Position numbers and translations under genes: made by a program
The notes under the pieces: model-generated
The model's database searches: none
Told to the model about the DNA's origin: nothing
The model's input: only the letters and a program-made list of their open reading frames with translations
In this document: positions 1 through 9,341 of the stretch, piece after piece
Layout of the letters: each line of letters begins with the position of its first letter
Numbering within the stretch: position 1 is the stretch's first letter
Assembly: GCF_050920755.1 (NCBI RefSeq)
Contig: NZ_CP158480.1
Span: 868,001-932,000 of the forward strand
DNA from: Oligella sp050920755
Lineage (GTDB): Bacteria; Pseudomonadota; Gammaproteobacteria; Burkholderiales; Burkholderiaceae_B
DNA length: 64,000 nucleotides
Direction of reading: 5' to 3'

Positions 1-230
1 ATGCTCAAGGCTTGATGGCGGGCGCGACGATGAAAAACCATCAAAGCATGAATAGCATGCTCGGCATTATCACCCTCAACGGTGATTCTTGTGCCGTTGC
101 GGCCGATTTGTACACCCCATTCTTGAGCAATCTGATCAAGATTTTCATCCAAAGGACCGCATAAATTAGCTAATTGCGTATTATCGCCTTCCAGATGAAT
201 AACTTGGGGTAATTTGCGTTTGTTGCTCAT
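1..230 (-). CDS. phoH: PhoH-family ATPase, N-terminal part (cut by window edge)
   Basis: Reading the minus strand from the ATG at 230-228 gives MSNKRKLPQVIHLEGDN and continues open to the window edge, about 76 residues. This is the N-terminal region that precedes the P-loop ATPase domain in PhoH/YbeZ proteins; the ATPase itself lies outside the window. The start shares its A with the miaB stop codon (TAATG), so the two genes are translationally coupled. The order miaB-phoH, usually followed by ybeY, is widely conserved in proteobacteria and supports the call. PhoH-type proteins are NTPases linked to RNA metabolism and ribosome maturation with YbeY. The identification rests on this short N-terminus plus context. 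Confidence 0.8.
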   Translation of the reverse strand, partial: MSNKRKLPQVIHLEGDNTQLANLCGPLDENLDQIAQEWGVQIGRNGTRITVEGDNAEHAIHALMVFHRRARHQALS

Positions 231-1732
231 TAAGCTACAGTCTCCGTGGTCACCACTTCACCTCTCAATGAATTGGTATAGACCTCAGTAATACGAATAT
301 CAACCAGTTGACCCATCAAACGGTCAGAACCTACGAAGTTAACGATGCGGTTATTTTCAGTGCGACCGGTTAACTCATTTTTATCACGACGCGAACGACC
401 GTCTACCAAAACCTTTTGTACGGTACCCAACATGGCTTCACTAATGGCTCTGGCTTGCTTATTAATCTGCGCCTGTAAGCGTTGCAGGCGACGTAATTTT
501 ACCTCGTAAGGCGTATCATCGGGCAAGTCTGCCGCCGGTGTGCCGGGGCGACGTGAGTAAATAAAGGAGAATGAAGTATCGAAATTAAGATCCTCAATCA
601 ACTTCATGGTGTTTTCAAAGTCCTCATCCGTCTCACCCGGGAAACCTACAATAAAGTCGGATGATAGGGTTAAGCCGGGACGGGCTTTATATAAACGACG
701 CGCCACGGATTTAAACTCCAGGGTGGTGTAGCCGCGTTTCATCGCTGCTAATACACGATCGGAACCGGTTTGAATCGGGAGGTGTAAAAAGGGCACTAAT
801 TTAGGTAATTTGGCGTGCGCCTCAATTAAGCGGGTAGTCATTTCCTTAGGGTGTGAAGTGGTATAGCGAATACGTTCAATGCCCGGAATTTCATGCACAT
901 ATTCCAATAACATGGCAAAGTCGGCTAATTCACCGCCATCACCCAAGGGACCACGATAGGCATTAACATTTTGACCTAAAAGATTGACCTCTTTGACCCC
1001 TTGGTCAGCCAAGTCGGCAATCTCCACCAAAATATCTTCAAAGGGACGAGAAATCTCCTCGCCACGGGTATAAGGCACTACGCAGTAACTACAATATTTA
1101 CTGCAACCCTCCATAATGGATACAAAGGCCGATGGGCCATCAACACGAGCCGGCGGTAGGGCGTCAAACTTTTCAATTTCCGGAAAGCTGATATCCACTT
1201 GTGATTTACCGGTGCTTTTACGCATTTCAATTAAATCCGGTAAACGGTGCAAGGTCTGAGGACCGAAAACCACATCCACATAGGGCGCACGGCGAATAAT
1301 CGTCGCCCCCTCTTGGCTCGCCACACAGCCACCGACACCAATCAGTAAATCAGGTTTTTTTTCTTTTAAAATGCGTGCACGACCTAAATCGGAGAAAACC
1401 TTTTCTTGCGCCTTTTCACGAATTGAGCAGGTGTTGAATAAAATAACATCCGCTTCTTCGGGATCCTGTGTTAACTCCATGCCTTGTTTAGCATGTAATA
1501 CATCCACCATTTTGTCCGAGTCATACTCGTTCATCTGACAGCCGAAGGTCTTAATATAGAGCTTTTTAGGGCGGTCACCCTGACTTAATTTGGCGATTTT
1601 GTCTAAAGCGGCATCACTGGGTGTGGGCTCAGCGGCGAGTGCGGCTTTGGCGGCTTGGGCTGCTTCTTCTAGAGTTTTGGGGCTATCAGTGGCCACATCG
1701 GCAGCCGTGCGTTTAATGGTAATTTCTTGCAT
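230..1732 (-). CDS. miaB: tRNA-2-methylthio-N6-dimethylallyladenosine synthase
   Basis: MiaB is a radical-SAM methylthiotransferase that adds a methylthio group to i6A37 of tRNAs reading UNN codons. The 500-residue product has the N-terminal UPF0004 domain with three cysteines for the auxiliary cluster (C65, C102, C136). The radical-SAM triad C210-x3-C214-x2-C217 lies in the string CSKYCSYCVVPYTRG. A TRAM RNA-binding domain occupies the last 65 or so residues. The N-terminus carries about 55 residues of alanine-rich, probably disordered sequence before the conserved start KLYIKTFGCQMN, so a later start is possible, though no better one was found. It is coupled to phoH downstream. Confidence 0.97.
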   Translation of the reverse strand: MQEITIKRTAADVATDSPKTLEEAAQAAKAALAAEPTPSDAALDKIAKLSQGDRPKKLYIKTFGCQMNEYDSDKMVDVLHAKQGMELTQDPEEADVILFNTCSIREKAQEKVFSDLGRARILKEKKPDLLIGVGGCVASQEGATIIRRAPYVDVVFGPQTLHRLPDLIEMRKSTGKSQVDISFPEIEKFDALPPARVDGPSAFVSIMEGCSKYCSYCVVPYTRGEEISRPFEDILVEIADLADQGVKEVNLLGQNVNAYRGPLGDGGELADFAMLLEYVHEIPGIERIRYTTSHPKEMTTRLIEAHAKLPKLVPFLHLPIQTGSDRVLAAMKRGYTTLEFKSVARRLYKARPGLTLSSDFIVGFPGETDEDFENTMKLIEDLNFDTSFSFIYSRRPGTPAADLPDDTPYEVKLRRLQRLQAQINKQARAISEAMLGTVQKVLVDGRSRRDKNELTGRTENNRIVNFVGSDRLMGQLVDIRITEVYTNSLRGEVVTTETVA

Positions 1733-1788
1733 AATTTGTCACCGTAACGGGTTTAGATCCCGGGGGTAAAAGATTTAACTGTAAATGT

Positions 1789-1820
1789 AAAAACTCACTA
1801 GCATCTCTACTAGTGAGTTT
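1789..1820 (-). terminator. Rho-independent terminator after secF
   Basis: A perfect 11-bp stem (1791-1801 pairing with 1810-1820) has an 8-base loop. On the minus strand it is followed by five T residues. It sits just downstream of secF and ends the yajC-secD-secF transcript before miaB. Confidence 0.8.
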
Positions 1821-1894
1821 TATTAAAGATAGCGTAATTTTACTAAAAATTTAGTCTAAATACACAAATTCAAGCGATTCGGATTGGCTTTTGC

Positions 1895-2836
1895 TTAGCC
1901 CTCAACCCATTCTGTTGTGTTTTCATCAGCTTTGGGAGTTTTAATCAGATCTTCACGCTTAACACCTAACCACATGGCCAGTGAGGAAGCCACAATCATT
2001 GAGGAGTAAATACCGAACCAGATGCCGATAGTGAGTGCCAAGGCAAAGTAGTGCAGGCTGGGGCCACCGAAAAACAGCATAGCCAACACCATCATTTGCG
2101 TTGAACCGTGAGTAATCACCGTTCTGGAAATGGTCTGGGTGATGGAGCTGTTAATTACCTCGCGTACACTGGCTTTACGTTGCTTGCGGAAATTTTCACG
2201 AATACGGTCCATAATCACCACTGATTCGTTAACCGAGTAGCCCAGTACGGCAAGCACACCGGCTAAGACCGGCAGTGAGAATTCCCATTGGAAAAAGGCA
2301 AAAAAGCCTAAAATAATCACTACGTCATGCAGGTTTGCAAAAATACCGGCAACCGCAAATTTCCATTCAAAGCGGAAAGCCAAGTAAATCATAATGCCCA
2401 GCACCACAAAGAGGAAAGCCTTTAGACCGTTAACATAAAGCTCATCACCAATTTGGGGGCCGACAAACTCCACGCGACGCATTTCAACCGGATTGTCCGC
2501 TTGCTGTAGCGCATTCATAATGGATTGGCTTTGTTCCGCACTACTAATACCCTCAACGATTGGCAAACGAATCATCACATCACGTGAAGTACCGAAATTT
2601 TGTACTTGAAAGTCACGGTAGTTTAAGCCGGCAATTTTAGAGCGAACCTCTTCCAAATTGGCCGGCTGCTCATAAGCAACCTCCATAATGGTACCGCCGG
2701 TAAACTCAATGGAGAGGTTAAAGCCACGCGTAGCGATAAAGAAGATGGCTAATAAGAACATCACCAAACTAATCAAATTCAGAACTAATGAATAGTTCAT
2801 GAATGGGATTGTTCGACGGATACGAAATAATTCCAT
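1895..2836 (-). CDS. secF: Protein translocase subunit SecF
   Basis: SecF partners SecD and YajC in the inner-membrane complex that uses the proton gradient to help the Sec translocon pull proteins into the periplasm. The 313-residue product begins with a membrane segment (about 15-35). A periplasmic P4-type domain containing FTGGTIMEVAY follows, and then a block of five membrane segments from about 138 to 290. The motif LGYSVNESVVIMDRIREN in the fourth membrane region is typical of the family. It lies 28 bases after secD in the same direction, with a terminator just downstream. Confidence 0.97.
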   Translation of the reverse strand: MELFRIRRTIPFMNYSLVLNLISLVMFLLAIFFIATRGFNLSIEFTGGTIMEVAYEQPANLEEVRSKIAGLNYRDFQVQNFGTSRDVMIRLPIVEGISSAEQSQSIMNALQQADNPVEMRRVEFVGPQIGDELYVNGLKAFLFVVLGIMIYLAFRFEWKFAVAGIFANLHDVVIILGFFAFFQWEFSLPVLAGVLAVLGYSVNESVVIMDRIRENFRKQRKASVREVINSSITQTISRTVITHGSTQMMVLAMLFFGGPSLHYFALALTIGIWFGIYSSMIVASSLAMWLGVKREDLIKTPKADENTTEWVEG

Positions 2837-2864
2837 AATTTATAAATCCTTTGTGTGTCCTAAA

Positions 2865-4802
2865 TTAACGTTCGTTCAGCTTTGCATCGGCTTTTTGCAT
2901 TGATTTGCCTTTATTGGGCTTGCCGGTCACCGCATTATCATCACGCCAAACCGTACCGATAGCCAGTTTTTTCACACCGCGGCGACCGCCGTACCAAAGG
3001 TTGACTAAAGCACGTACACCGACCACGGATGAGAACATGGAGGTCAAAATACCCAAACAATGCACAATGGCAAAGCCGCGAATCGGACCCGGTCCACTAA
3101 AGGCTAAGAGCGCAATACCCACAATTAAAGAGGTTAAGTTGGAGTCAAAGATCGTTCCCCATGCTCTGTCAAAACCGGTATTAATTGCTTGTTGTGGTGT
3201 AGCGCCACCGCGCAGCTCTTCACGAATACGCTCGTTAATCAATACGTTGGCATCAATCGCCATTCCGAGCGTTAAGGCAATGGCCGCAATCCCCGGAAGG
3301 GTAAGGGTTGCTTGTAGTAGTGATAATAAAGCGAGCAATAAGACCACGTTAAACACTAAACCTAAAGTGGAGAAAATACCGAATAGGTGATAGTAAATAA
3401 TCATGAAAACGGCAATCGCTACAAAGCCCCACAAGGTTGACTGGAAGCCCTTTTCAATGTTTTCGGCACCTAAGCTCGGGCCGATGGTGCGCTCTTCAAT
3501 AATCGACATCGGTGCCGCTAATGAGCCGGCACGTAGTAGTAAGGCGGTATCGGCGGCTTCGGTTAAACTCATGGAACCGGAAATCTCTACTTGACCGTTA
3601 GGAATTTCAGAACGAATCACCGGAGCGGTTACCACCTGACCACGGTTATTTTCAAATAAAACAATCGCGATACGCTTACCGACATTGTTGCGCGTCGTTT
3701 CACGGAAAATACGTGCGCCGTTATCATCTAAACTCAAATTAACCGTTGGTTGTTGAGTCTGCGGATTACGACCGGCAGTGGCGTCTTGAAGATTTTCACC
3801 GGTTAAAAGTACTTGGCGACGCAGCAATAGGGTCTGACCGTCAGTGTCTTTAAAGGCCTCCATACCAAAAGGTACGGTACCTGCAGCAATCGCTGCCATA
3901 GCGGTGGGAGAATCCTCCACCATACGTAATTGGAGAGTAGCGGTTCGACCGAGAATCTCCTTGGCGCGAGCCACATCCTGAATACCCGGTAACTGCACCA
4001 CAATACGATCATTACCTTGCTGCTGAATCACCGGTTCAGCCACACCCAATTCATTAATACGATTATGCAGGGTGATAATATTTTGTCTGAGCGCCGTTTC
4101 CTGAATACGGATAATCTCAGATTCATTAATTTGACCGATCAGTAAGTACTGGTTTCCTCTATCCTGTGTACTGAAAGTCAATTCCGGCATCATGGTGCGT
4201 AATTGACCCAGGGCCTGATCACGTGCAGCGGCAGAAGAGAATAGAGCATGAATAGCGGAGCCTTCACGACTTACCTGCTGTGTGTCAATACCACGTGAGC
4301 GTAAGTTATTACGCACATCATTACTTAAGGTGTCATAGCGCGACTCTAAAGCGCCGTCCATATCCACTTGCAATAGGAAATGCACACCGCCGCGCAAATC
4401 CAGACCTAAGAACATGGGACGCGCATTAAGCGCAGTAAGCCAGTCGGGAGAATCGGATAAAAGATTAAGGGCAACAGTGTATTCAGGCTCCTCCGGATTG
4501 CGGATTAACGCCTTTTCAATCACGTCCTTGGCTTTTAATTGAAGATCCGGCGTCGCAAAGCGCACACGGACATTTCCAATCGAATTACTGATTGAATAAT
4601 AAGCACCGGTGTAGGGAATCTGCTCTTGATGCAGTAAATTTTCAATCTGTCTTAGCGTGTTCTCATCTACTTTACGCGTAACATTAGTACTGGTAATTTG
4701 AACAGCCGGAGATTCACCGAAAAAGTTAGGTAAGGTATACAGTACGCCCAGTAATAATGCCACCAGAACGATGAGGTATTTCCATATAGGGTAACGATTC
4801 AT
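2865..4802 (-). CDS. secD: Protein translocase subunit SecD
   Basis: This is the large subunit of the SecDF accessory translocase. From the ATG at 4802 it is 645 residues, beginning MNRYPIWKYLIVLVALLLG, the usual family start. A TTG at 4838 would add 12 residues, but it directly abuts a hairpin and lacks a clear ribosome site. One N-terminal membrane helix is followed by a large periplasmic P1 domain, which includes the stretch from LDLRGGVHFLLQVDMD through VISA-like head sequences. A C-terminal set of five helices contains GMAIDANVLINERIREEL, with the conserved Asp and Asn of the proton path. It is part of yajC-secD-secF. Confidence 0.96.
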   Translation of the reverse strand: MNRYPIWKYLIVLVALLLGVLYTLPNFFGESPAVQITSTNVTRKVDENTLRQIENLLHQEQIPYTGAYYSISNSIGNVRVRFATPDLQLKAKDVIEKALIRNPEEPEYTVALNLLSDSPDWLTALNARPMFLGLDLRGGVHFLLQVDMDGALESRYDTLSNDVRNNLRSRGIDTQQVSREGSAIHALFSSAAARDQALGQLRTMMPELTFSTQDRGNQYLLIGQINESEIIRIQETALRQNIITLHNRINELGVAEPVIQQQGNDRIVVQLPGIQDVARAKEILGRTATLQLRMVEDSPTAMAAIAAGTVPFGMEAFKDTDGQTLLLRRQVLLTGENLQDATAGRNPQTQQPTVNLSLDDNGARIFRETTRNNVGKRIAIVLFENNRGQVVTAPVIRSEIPNGQVEISGSMSLTEAADTALLLRAGSLAAPMSIIEERTIGPSLGAENIEKGFQSTLWGFVAIAVFMIIYYHLFGIFSTLGLVFNVVLLLALLSLLQATLTLPGIAAIALTLGMAIDANVLINERIREELRGGATPQQAINTGFDRAWGTIFDSNLTSLIVGIALLAFSGPGPIRGFAIVHCLGILTSMFSSVVGVRALVNLWYGGRRGVKKLAIGTVWRDDNAVTGKPNKGKSMQKADAKLNER

Positions 4803-4838
4803 GCCGAATGTCTTTAGAGTTGCTTGAGAGAAATGCAA

Positions 4839-4865
4839 TTTACCCGCTTTTTAAAGGCGGGTAAA
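4839..4865 (-). other. Intercistronic hairpin between yajC and secD
   Basis: A 9-bp perfect inverted repeat (4839-4847 with 4857-4865) lies in the 77-base space between yajC and the preferred secD start. It is not followed by a T-run on either strand. It therefore looks like an mRNA stability or translation-control hairpin and not a terminator. Confidence 0.5.
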
Positions 4866-4879
4866 TATAACAAAAGGAA

Positions 4880-5230
4880 TTATAGACTTCTGATGGTGTC
4901 TTTAGGTAAAACAGCCGTCACTGCTTGACGTTGAACCATGATTTCAACCGGTTTAGAGGCTAAGTCCGCGACTTCTAAAGCGATGTAGCCCGAGTCGGTA
5001 ATGCGATTAATACGGCCTACCAAACCGCCTGCAGTCACCACTTCGGTGCCGACGGTTAGGTTGTCAACCATGTTTTTATGCTCTTTTTGACGCTTCATTT
5101 GTGGGCGGATCATTAAGAAGTAGAGCACCACAAACATCAAAATAATAGGTAAAAAGCCCATAATGCCGGCGCTTTCTTGTTGGGCTAGACTGGCGCTTAG
5201 TAAGTCGACTAAGTTCATAAAACTCTCCAA
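4880..5230 (-). CDS. yajC: Sec translocase accessory subunit YajC
   Basis: YajC is a small single-span inner-membrane protein that binds SecDF. The 116-residue product has a membrane segment at about 20-42 ending in the conserved YFLMIRPQMKRQKEH string. A basic cytoplasmic domain with the family motif VGTEVVTAGGLVGRI follows. It heads the yajC-secD-secF operon. A terminator-like hairpin separates it from tgt upstream, so an own promoter in the short gap is likely, although none stands out. Confidence 0.95.
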   Translation of the reverse strand: MESFMNLVDLLSASLAQQESAGIMGFLPIILMFVVLYFLMIRPQMKRQKEHKNMVDNLTVGTEVVTAGGLVGRINRITDSGYIALEVADLASKPVEIMVQRQAVTAVLPKDTIRSL

Positions 5231-5265
5231 ATTTTCTTATAAGAAATTTTTAAATTGTTGTTAAA

Positions 5266-5310
5266 AATAAAAAGGCTATAGATTTTAACCGATCATTGTA
5301 GCCTTTTCTT
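5266..5310 (-). terminator. Terminator after tgt
   Basis: A 9-bp stem (5270-5278 with 5299-5307) has a 20-base loop. On the minus strand it is followed by the T-rich run TTTTATTTTT. It lies directly after the tgt stop codon and before yajC. Confidence 0.6.
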
Positions 5311-5313
5311 GCA

Positions 5314-6453
5314 TTAATCAATACCTTTTGCGCGATCTTTATGGAATTGCGCTTGCCATTGATCAAATCGGTTTTGTTCCAGTGCTTCACGCATTTCATG
5401 CATCAGAGTCAAGTAATAATGCAAATTATGCAATGTATTTAATCGTGCGCCGGTAATTTCATTGGCTCGATGGAGGTGATGTAGATAAGCGCGCGAGAAG
5501 TTACGGCAGGTATGACAACTACAGCTCGGGTCAAGCGGGCGTGTATCGTCTTTATAACGCGCATTGCGGATTTTGATATCCCCAAAGCGGGTAAAAAGCC
5601 AGCCGTTACGCGCATTGCGTGTGGGCATCACGCAATCGAACATATCTACTCCTTGCGAAACCGCATACACCAGATCCTCAGGTGTGCCTACACCCATCAG
5701 ATAGCGGGGCGCATTGTCCGGTAGTCGGTGGGCAATATGCTGCAGTATGCGTTGCATATCCTCTTTAGGCTCACCGACCGATAAACCGCCGATGGCATAG
5801 CCATGAAAGCCTATTTCAACCAAGCCCTCTAAAGATTCCTTACGTAAGTCCTCAAACATGCCGCCCTGTACGATACCAAAGAGGGCGTTGGGATTGCCCA
5901 GTTCGTTAAAAGCGGTTTTGGAGCGTTTGGCCCAACGTAAGGATAAGCGCATTGAGCGAGCGGCTTCTTCGTGGGTAGCCGGACGTCCGTCAATCAGATA
6001 GGGGGTACATTCATCCAGCACCATCACAATATCGGAATTTAAATCCGTTTGAATGCGCATGGATTCTTCAGGAGACAGAAAAAGCTTTTCACCATTTAAA
6101 GGGGAAGAAAACTTCACCCCTTCCTCGGTCAGCTTGCTGCGTAAATTGCTTAGGCTAAATACCTGAAAACCGCCGGAGTCCGTCAAAATCGGCTTTTTCC
6201 ATTGCATAAAATCATGCAGACCGGCGAATTTTTTAATCACTTCAGTGCCGGGGCGTAACCATAGGTGAAAGGTATTTCCCAAAATAACTTGCGAACCGAT
6301 TGCTTCCAGTTCGTGCGGCAGCATGGCTTTAACCGAGCCATACGTACCGACCGGCATAAACATCGGTGTTTGTACCGTGCCATGATTTAACTTGAGGGCG
6401 GCTCGTCTGGCTTTGCCTTGGGTATTCAATAAGGTAAATTCTAACGCTGACAT
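5314..6453 (-). CDS. tgt: tRNA-guanine transglycosylase
   Basis: Tgt swaps guanine-34 for preQ1 in GUN-anticodon tRNAs during queuosine synthesis. The 379-residue protein is full length. Visible residues are the general acid/base Asp92 in TDSGGFQVFS and the nucleophile Asp273 in MFDCVMPTRNARNG. The zinc site is C311, C313, C316 and H342. It follows queA on the same strand with a 25-base gap, and the two enzymes catalyse consecutive steps of queuosine formation, so they very probably form an operon. Confidence 0.97.
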   Translation of the reverse strand: MSALEFTLLNTQGKARRAALKLNHGTVQTPMFMPVGTYGSVKAMLPHELEAIGSQVILGNTFHLWLRPGTEVIKKFAGLHDFMQWKKPILTDSGGFQVFSLSNLRSKLTEEGVKFSSPLNGEKLFLSPEESMRIQTDLNSDIVMVLDECTPYLIDGRPATHEEAARSMRLSLRWAKRSKTAFNELGNPNALFGIVQGGMFEDLRKESLEGLVEIGFHGYAIGGLSVGEPKEDMQRILQHIAHRLPDNAPRYLMGVGTPEDLVYAVSQGVDMFDCVMPTRNARNGWLFTRFGDIKIRNARYKDDTRPLDPSCSCHTCRNFSRAYLHHLHRANEITGARLNTLHNLHYYLTLMHEMREALEQNRFDQWQAQFHKDRAKGID

Positions 6454-6478
6454 TTATATTGTAAACTAAAGTAATTAA

Positions 6479-7558
6479 TCAGATATCAATGAACATGGAG
6501 TCGCCATAGCTAAAGAAGCGATAACGCTGTTGAATGGCATGTTCATAGGCCTTTTTCATCGCGTCCAAACCCATCAAAGCCGATACTAGCATTAACAGTG
6601 TGGATTGGGGTAGGTGGAAATTCGTAATTAAAGCATCAATGACTTTAAATTGATAACCCGGGGTAATAAATAAACGGGTATCACCTTGATGAGCGATAGG
6701 ACAACGTAAGCCCTCAATAGTACCGCCGAATTGTGCTGCCGACTCCAAAGCACGCACACTGGTAGTGCCCACAGCAATTACCCGCCCACCCACTGTACGT
6801 GCTGATTTAATGGCTTGCACCACCTCAGGACCGACCTCATACCATTCGGCATGCATAATATGATCCTTAATTTCTTTGGTTCTGACCGGTTGAAATGTCC
6901 CTGCGCCGACATGAAGGGTGACAAAAGCAGTGTTAATGCCTTTTTGCCTTAATTGCTCCAATAATGCCTCATCAAAATGTAGACCGGCCGTGGGCGCAGC
7001 CACTGCACCCGGTGTTTTAGCATAGACCGTTTGATAACGCTCGTCATCTTCAGCGTCCGGCGTATGGCTGATATAAGGGGGTAACGGTGTTTCACCGAAC
7101 TGATCGAGTAAGGGCAGTAGCGGCTCAGAAAAAACTAATTCATAGAGCGCATCCTCACGCCCGACAACCTCAGCGCTAAAGCGCTCATCGGCAAAATACA
7201 ATAGACTATTGAGCTTAGGAGATTTACTGGCCTTAATATGGGCAAGTGCACGATTGTCATCCGGTAGCCGCTCAATTAATACCTCAATTCTACCGCCGGT
7301 GCATTTTTGTCCAAAAAGTCTTGCTTTAATGACCTTGGTATTATTAAAAACTAATAAATCATTAGGATTCAGAAAATCTATCAGTTCGGTAAATTGATGG
7401 TCATGACAATGACCCTGCGCATCAATGCGTAATAAACGGCTTTTATTACGTTGCTCGGCAGGTGACTGGGCAATTAAGTCTTCAGGTAATTCGTAATCAA
7501 AATCACTCAACAGCAAGTCGGCAGAGAGTGGGGGTAGCGTTAAGGAATGGTTATTCAT
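6479..7558 (-). CDS. queA: S-adenosylmethionine:tRNA ribosyltransferase-isomerase
   Basis: QueA transfers and isomerises the ribosyl part of SAM onto preQ1-tRNA, giving epoxyqueuosine. From the ATG at 7558 the product is 359 residues and starts MNNHSLTLPP. A TTG at 7582 would add eight residues. The ATG gives the length and start expected for the family, where DFDYELPEDLIAQSP lies close to the N-terminus. Signature strings include APTAGLHFDEALL, THVGAGTFQPVR-like sequence (here TLHVGAGTFQPVR) and TNFHLPQSTLLMLVSA. It is the upstream member of queA-tgt. Confidence 0.96.
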   Translation of the reverse strand: MNNHSLTLPPLSADLLLSDFDYELPEDLIAQSPAEQRNKSRLLRIDAQGHCHDHQFTELIDFLNPNDLLVFNNTKVIKARLFGQKCTGGRIEVLIERLPDDNRALAHIKASKSPKLNSLLYFADERFSAEVVGREDALYELVFSEPLLPLLDQFGETPLPPYISHTPDAEDDERYQTVYAKTPGAVAAPTAGLHFDEALLEQLRQKGINTAFVTLHVGAGTFQPVRTKEIKDHIMHAEWYEVGPEVVQAIKSARTVGGRVIAVGTTSVRALESAAQFGGTIEGLRCPIAHQGDTRLFITPGYQFKVIDALITNFHLPQSTLLMLVSALMGLDAMKKAYEHAIQQRYRFFSYGDSMFIDI

Positions 7559-7939
7559 GTCTTTTTCAGGGCTAAAAAGCAATTATAAGGCTTAGCTGCA
7601 TATGATGAGGGCTCTGAGGAAAATGTGCGAGATTTAGTATGGTAAATGGCGGGCTCTTTGTTGTAGAAGTACGATATTAGCTTAGGGCGTGGCAAGCTCT
7701 CATCGACTATTTCAATCTTATATTTAAAAGTATTACGATACTCCATCATTGAGATCATCCGCCATTAACAAGGCATAGGAACGAACTTGCCGATTATGTC
7801 AATTGACTTGCGCGACCCTGATTTAGGTCTAGCCTATTACAAAGAAAAAAACACATCACGGTCAAAAGAAACGCTGAATTTTTTGATAGACTAAGCCTTA
7901 ACAAAAGATTTAACAAAACCCCAATTTTGCGGAGATTTT
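7559..7939. other. Intergenic region between queA and upp
   Basis: About 380 bases separate these divergently read genes and should hold both promoters. A TTGACT hexamer occurs near 7803, but no convincing -10 box sits at the right distance. A 67-codon open frame on the minus strand (7555-7758) has no ribosome site and no recognisable product and was not called. No RNA gene was seen. Confidence 0.5.
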
Positions 7940-8575
7940 ATGGCTATTCATGAGGTTAAGCATCCTTTAGTGCAACACAAACTCGGTTTGATGCGTGAGA
8001 TTAATTTAAGTACCAAGAGTTTTAGGGAGTTGGCAGGGGAAATTACTACTTTGCTGACCTATGAGGCGACCAAGGATTTTGCCTTGGAAGAGCATGAGGT
8101 ACAGGGGTGGTGTGGGCCGGTTAAGGTACAAAAGCTAAGCGGTAAAAAAGTCACCGTGGTGCCGATTTTACGTGCCGGTATCGGTATGTTGGAGGGCGTT
8201 TTGACATTAATTCCCGGTGCCAAGGTGAGTGCCGTCGGTATTGCTCGCGATGAAAAAACATTTGAAGCAGCGACTTATTTAAAAAAACTGGTTGATGATT
8301 TAGATCAGCGTTTGGCGATGATTATTGATCCCATGCTGGCAACCGGTGGTTCCATGGTTGCGACAATCGATATGTTGAAGCAAGCAGGATGTAAGGATAT
8401 ACGAGCTTTGGTCTTAACGGCAGCACCTTTAGGTATTGAAACAGTACTTTCCAAGCATCCCGACGTGCAAATTTATACGGCCTCAATTGATCAGGGGTTA
8501 GATGCCAACAACTACATTCTACCGGGCTTGGGCGATGCCGGTGACCGTATTTTCGGTACCCGCCAAAAGGATTGA
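7940..8575 (+). CDS. upp: Uracil phosphoribosyltransferase
   Basis: Upp salvages uracil by joining it to PRPP to make UMP. The 211-residue length is typical. The PRPP-binding loop is DPMLATGGS (130-138), and the conserved PILRAGIGMLEGV lies at about 75-87. The C-terminal uracil-binding loop reads YILPGLGDAGDRIFGT. A ribosome site (GGAG) lies 8 bases before the ATG. It stands alone on the plus strand, and no clear terminator was found in the 146 bases that follow. Confidence 0.97.
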   Translation: MAIHEVKHPLVQHKLGLMREINLSTKSFRELAGEITTLLTYEATKDFALEEHEVQGWCGPVKVQKLSGKKVTVVPILRAGIGMLEGVLTLIPGAKVSAVGIARDEKTFEAATYLKKLVDDLDQRLAMIIDPMLATGGSMVATIDMLKQAGCKDIRALVLTAAPLGIETVLSKHPDVQIYTASIDQGLDANNYILPGLGDAGDRIFGTRQKD

Positions 8576-8721
8576 TAGGTCTTGGTTCCGGCTTGTATCC
8601 GATGTTGTCAGTAAATATTGCTAAGGGTAATAATTTAACTAATTACTTGATGCTTAAATAGTTATGCGTTAAAAATATAGACATAGTCATTTAACATTAA
8701 ACTTATCCAAGGAGAGTAAAA

Positions 8722-9216
8722 ATGGCAGATGTTAAAAAGAACGTTGAAAATATCAAAGACACAGTTCAGCAAACTGAAGAGGAATTATTAGCAAGTTTAC
8801 AAGCAGCGATTAAGGATGCTGAAAAAATCCTTGGTGAGGCGAAATCAGCTAATGAGGCAAAAGCGAGAGAGTTGCGTGCCAAAGCCCGTGAAACGCTTGA
8901 AGCAGCATATGGTAGTTTTGAAGATGCCAAGGATAGTATCGTCGATCAGGGTAAAGAGCTGGTTGACCATGGTAGACACTGGGCTGAGCGTCATTACCGC
9001 AAGGGTAAACGTACTGCTCGCAGATTATATGAGCAAGGTCATGACTATGCGGATGAGATGTATGACAGTGCTGTTGAGTTTAAGGACGATTTAGTGGATC
9101 GTGGTCATCAGTTTGCCGAAGAGGCGGATGATTACGTTCATCAAAATCCTTGGACTACGATTGGTATTGCCAGCGTTGCCGCTTTATTATTAGGCGTGAT
9201 TATCGGCCGTCGCTAA
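8722..9216 (+). CDS. DUF883 (ElaB/YqjD)-family membrane-anchored protein
   Basis: The 164-residue protein is rich in charged helical sequence (about 1-135). It carries three short repeats of the type HYRKG / GHDYADEMYDSA / GHQFAEEADDYVHQ and ends in a single membrane anchor, NPWTTIGIASVAALLLGVIIGRR. This layout is that of the ElaB/YqjD/DUF883 family. Some members bind ribosomes and tether them to the inner membrane in stationary phase (family knowledge, not shown here). A strong AAGGAG ribosome site precedes the ATG. It is the first gene of a yqjD-yqjE-yqjK-like set, but a terminator hairpin separates it from the next gene. Confidence 0.88.
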   Translation: MADVKKNVENIKDTVQQTEEELLASLQAAIKDAEKILGEAKSANEAKARELRAKARETLEAAYGSFEDAKDSIVDQGKELVDHGRHWAERHYRKGKRTARRLYEQGHDYADEMYDSAVEFKDDLVDRGHQFAEEADDYVHQNPWTTIGIASVAALLLGVIIGRR

Positions 9217-9268
9217 TCTTGTTATTTGCTTTATAGCAATTAAATAGATTCCCGTAGATAGCTAAGAG

Positions 9269-9317
9269 GGCGCTAGTGCTAAGTCTAGGTGATTCTAGAT
9301 AGCCTTAGCGCCTTTTT
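9269..9317 (+). terminator. Terminator after the DUF883 gene
   Basis: GGCGCTA (9270-9276) pairs with TAGCGCC (9306-9312). The inner part extends with two mismatches, and five T residues follow. It would end or attenuate the transcript before the holin-like gene. Confidence 0.7.
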
Positions 9318-9341
9318 AGTGTTTTAAAAAGGTGAGTCATT

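Noticed and set aside
2905..3390. 161-codon open frame on the plus strand
   Set aside because: It lies wholly inside secD on the opposite strand, has low-complexity composition and no ribosome site.
7555..7758. 67-codon open frame upstream of queA
   Set aside because: No ribosome site, overlaps the queA start region, and no recognisable sequence; treated as intergenic.
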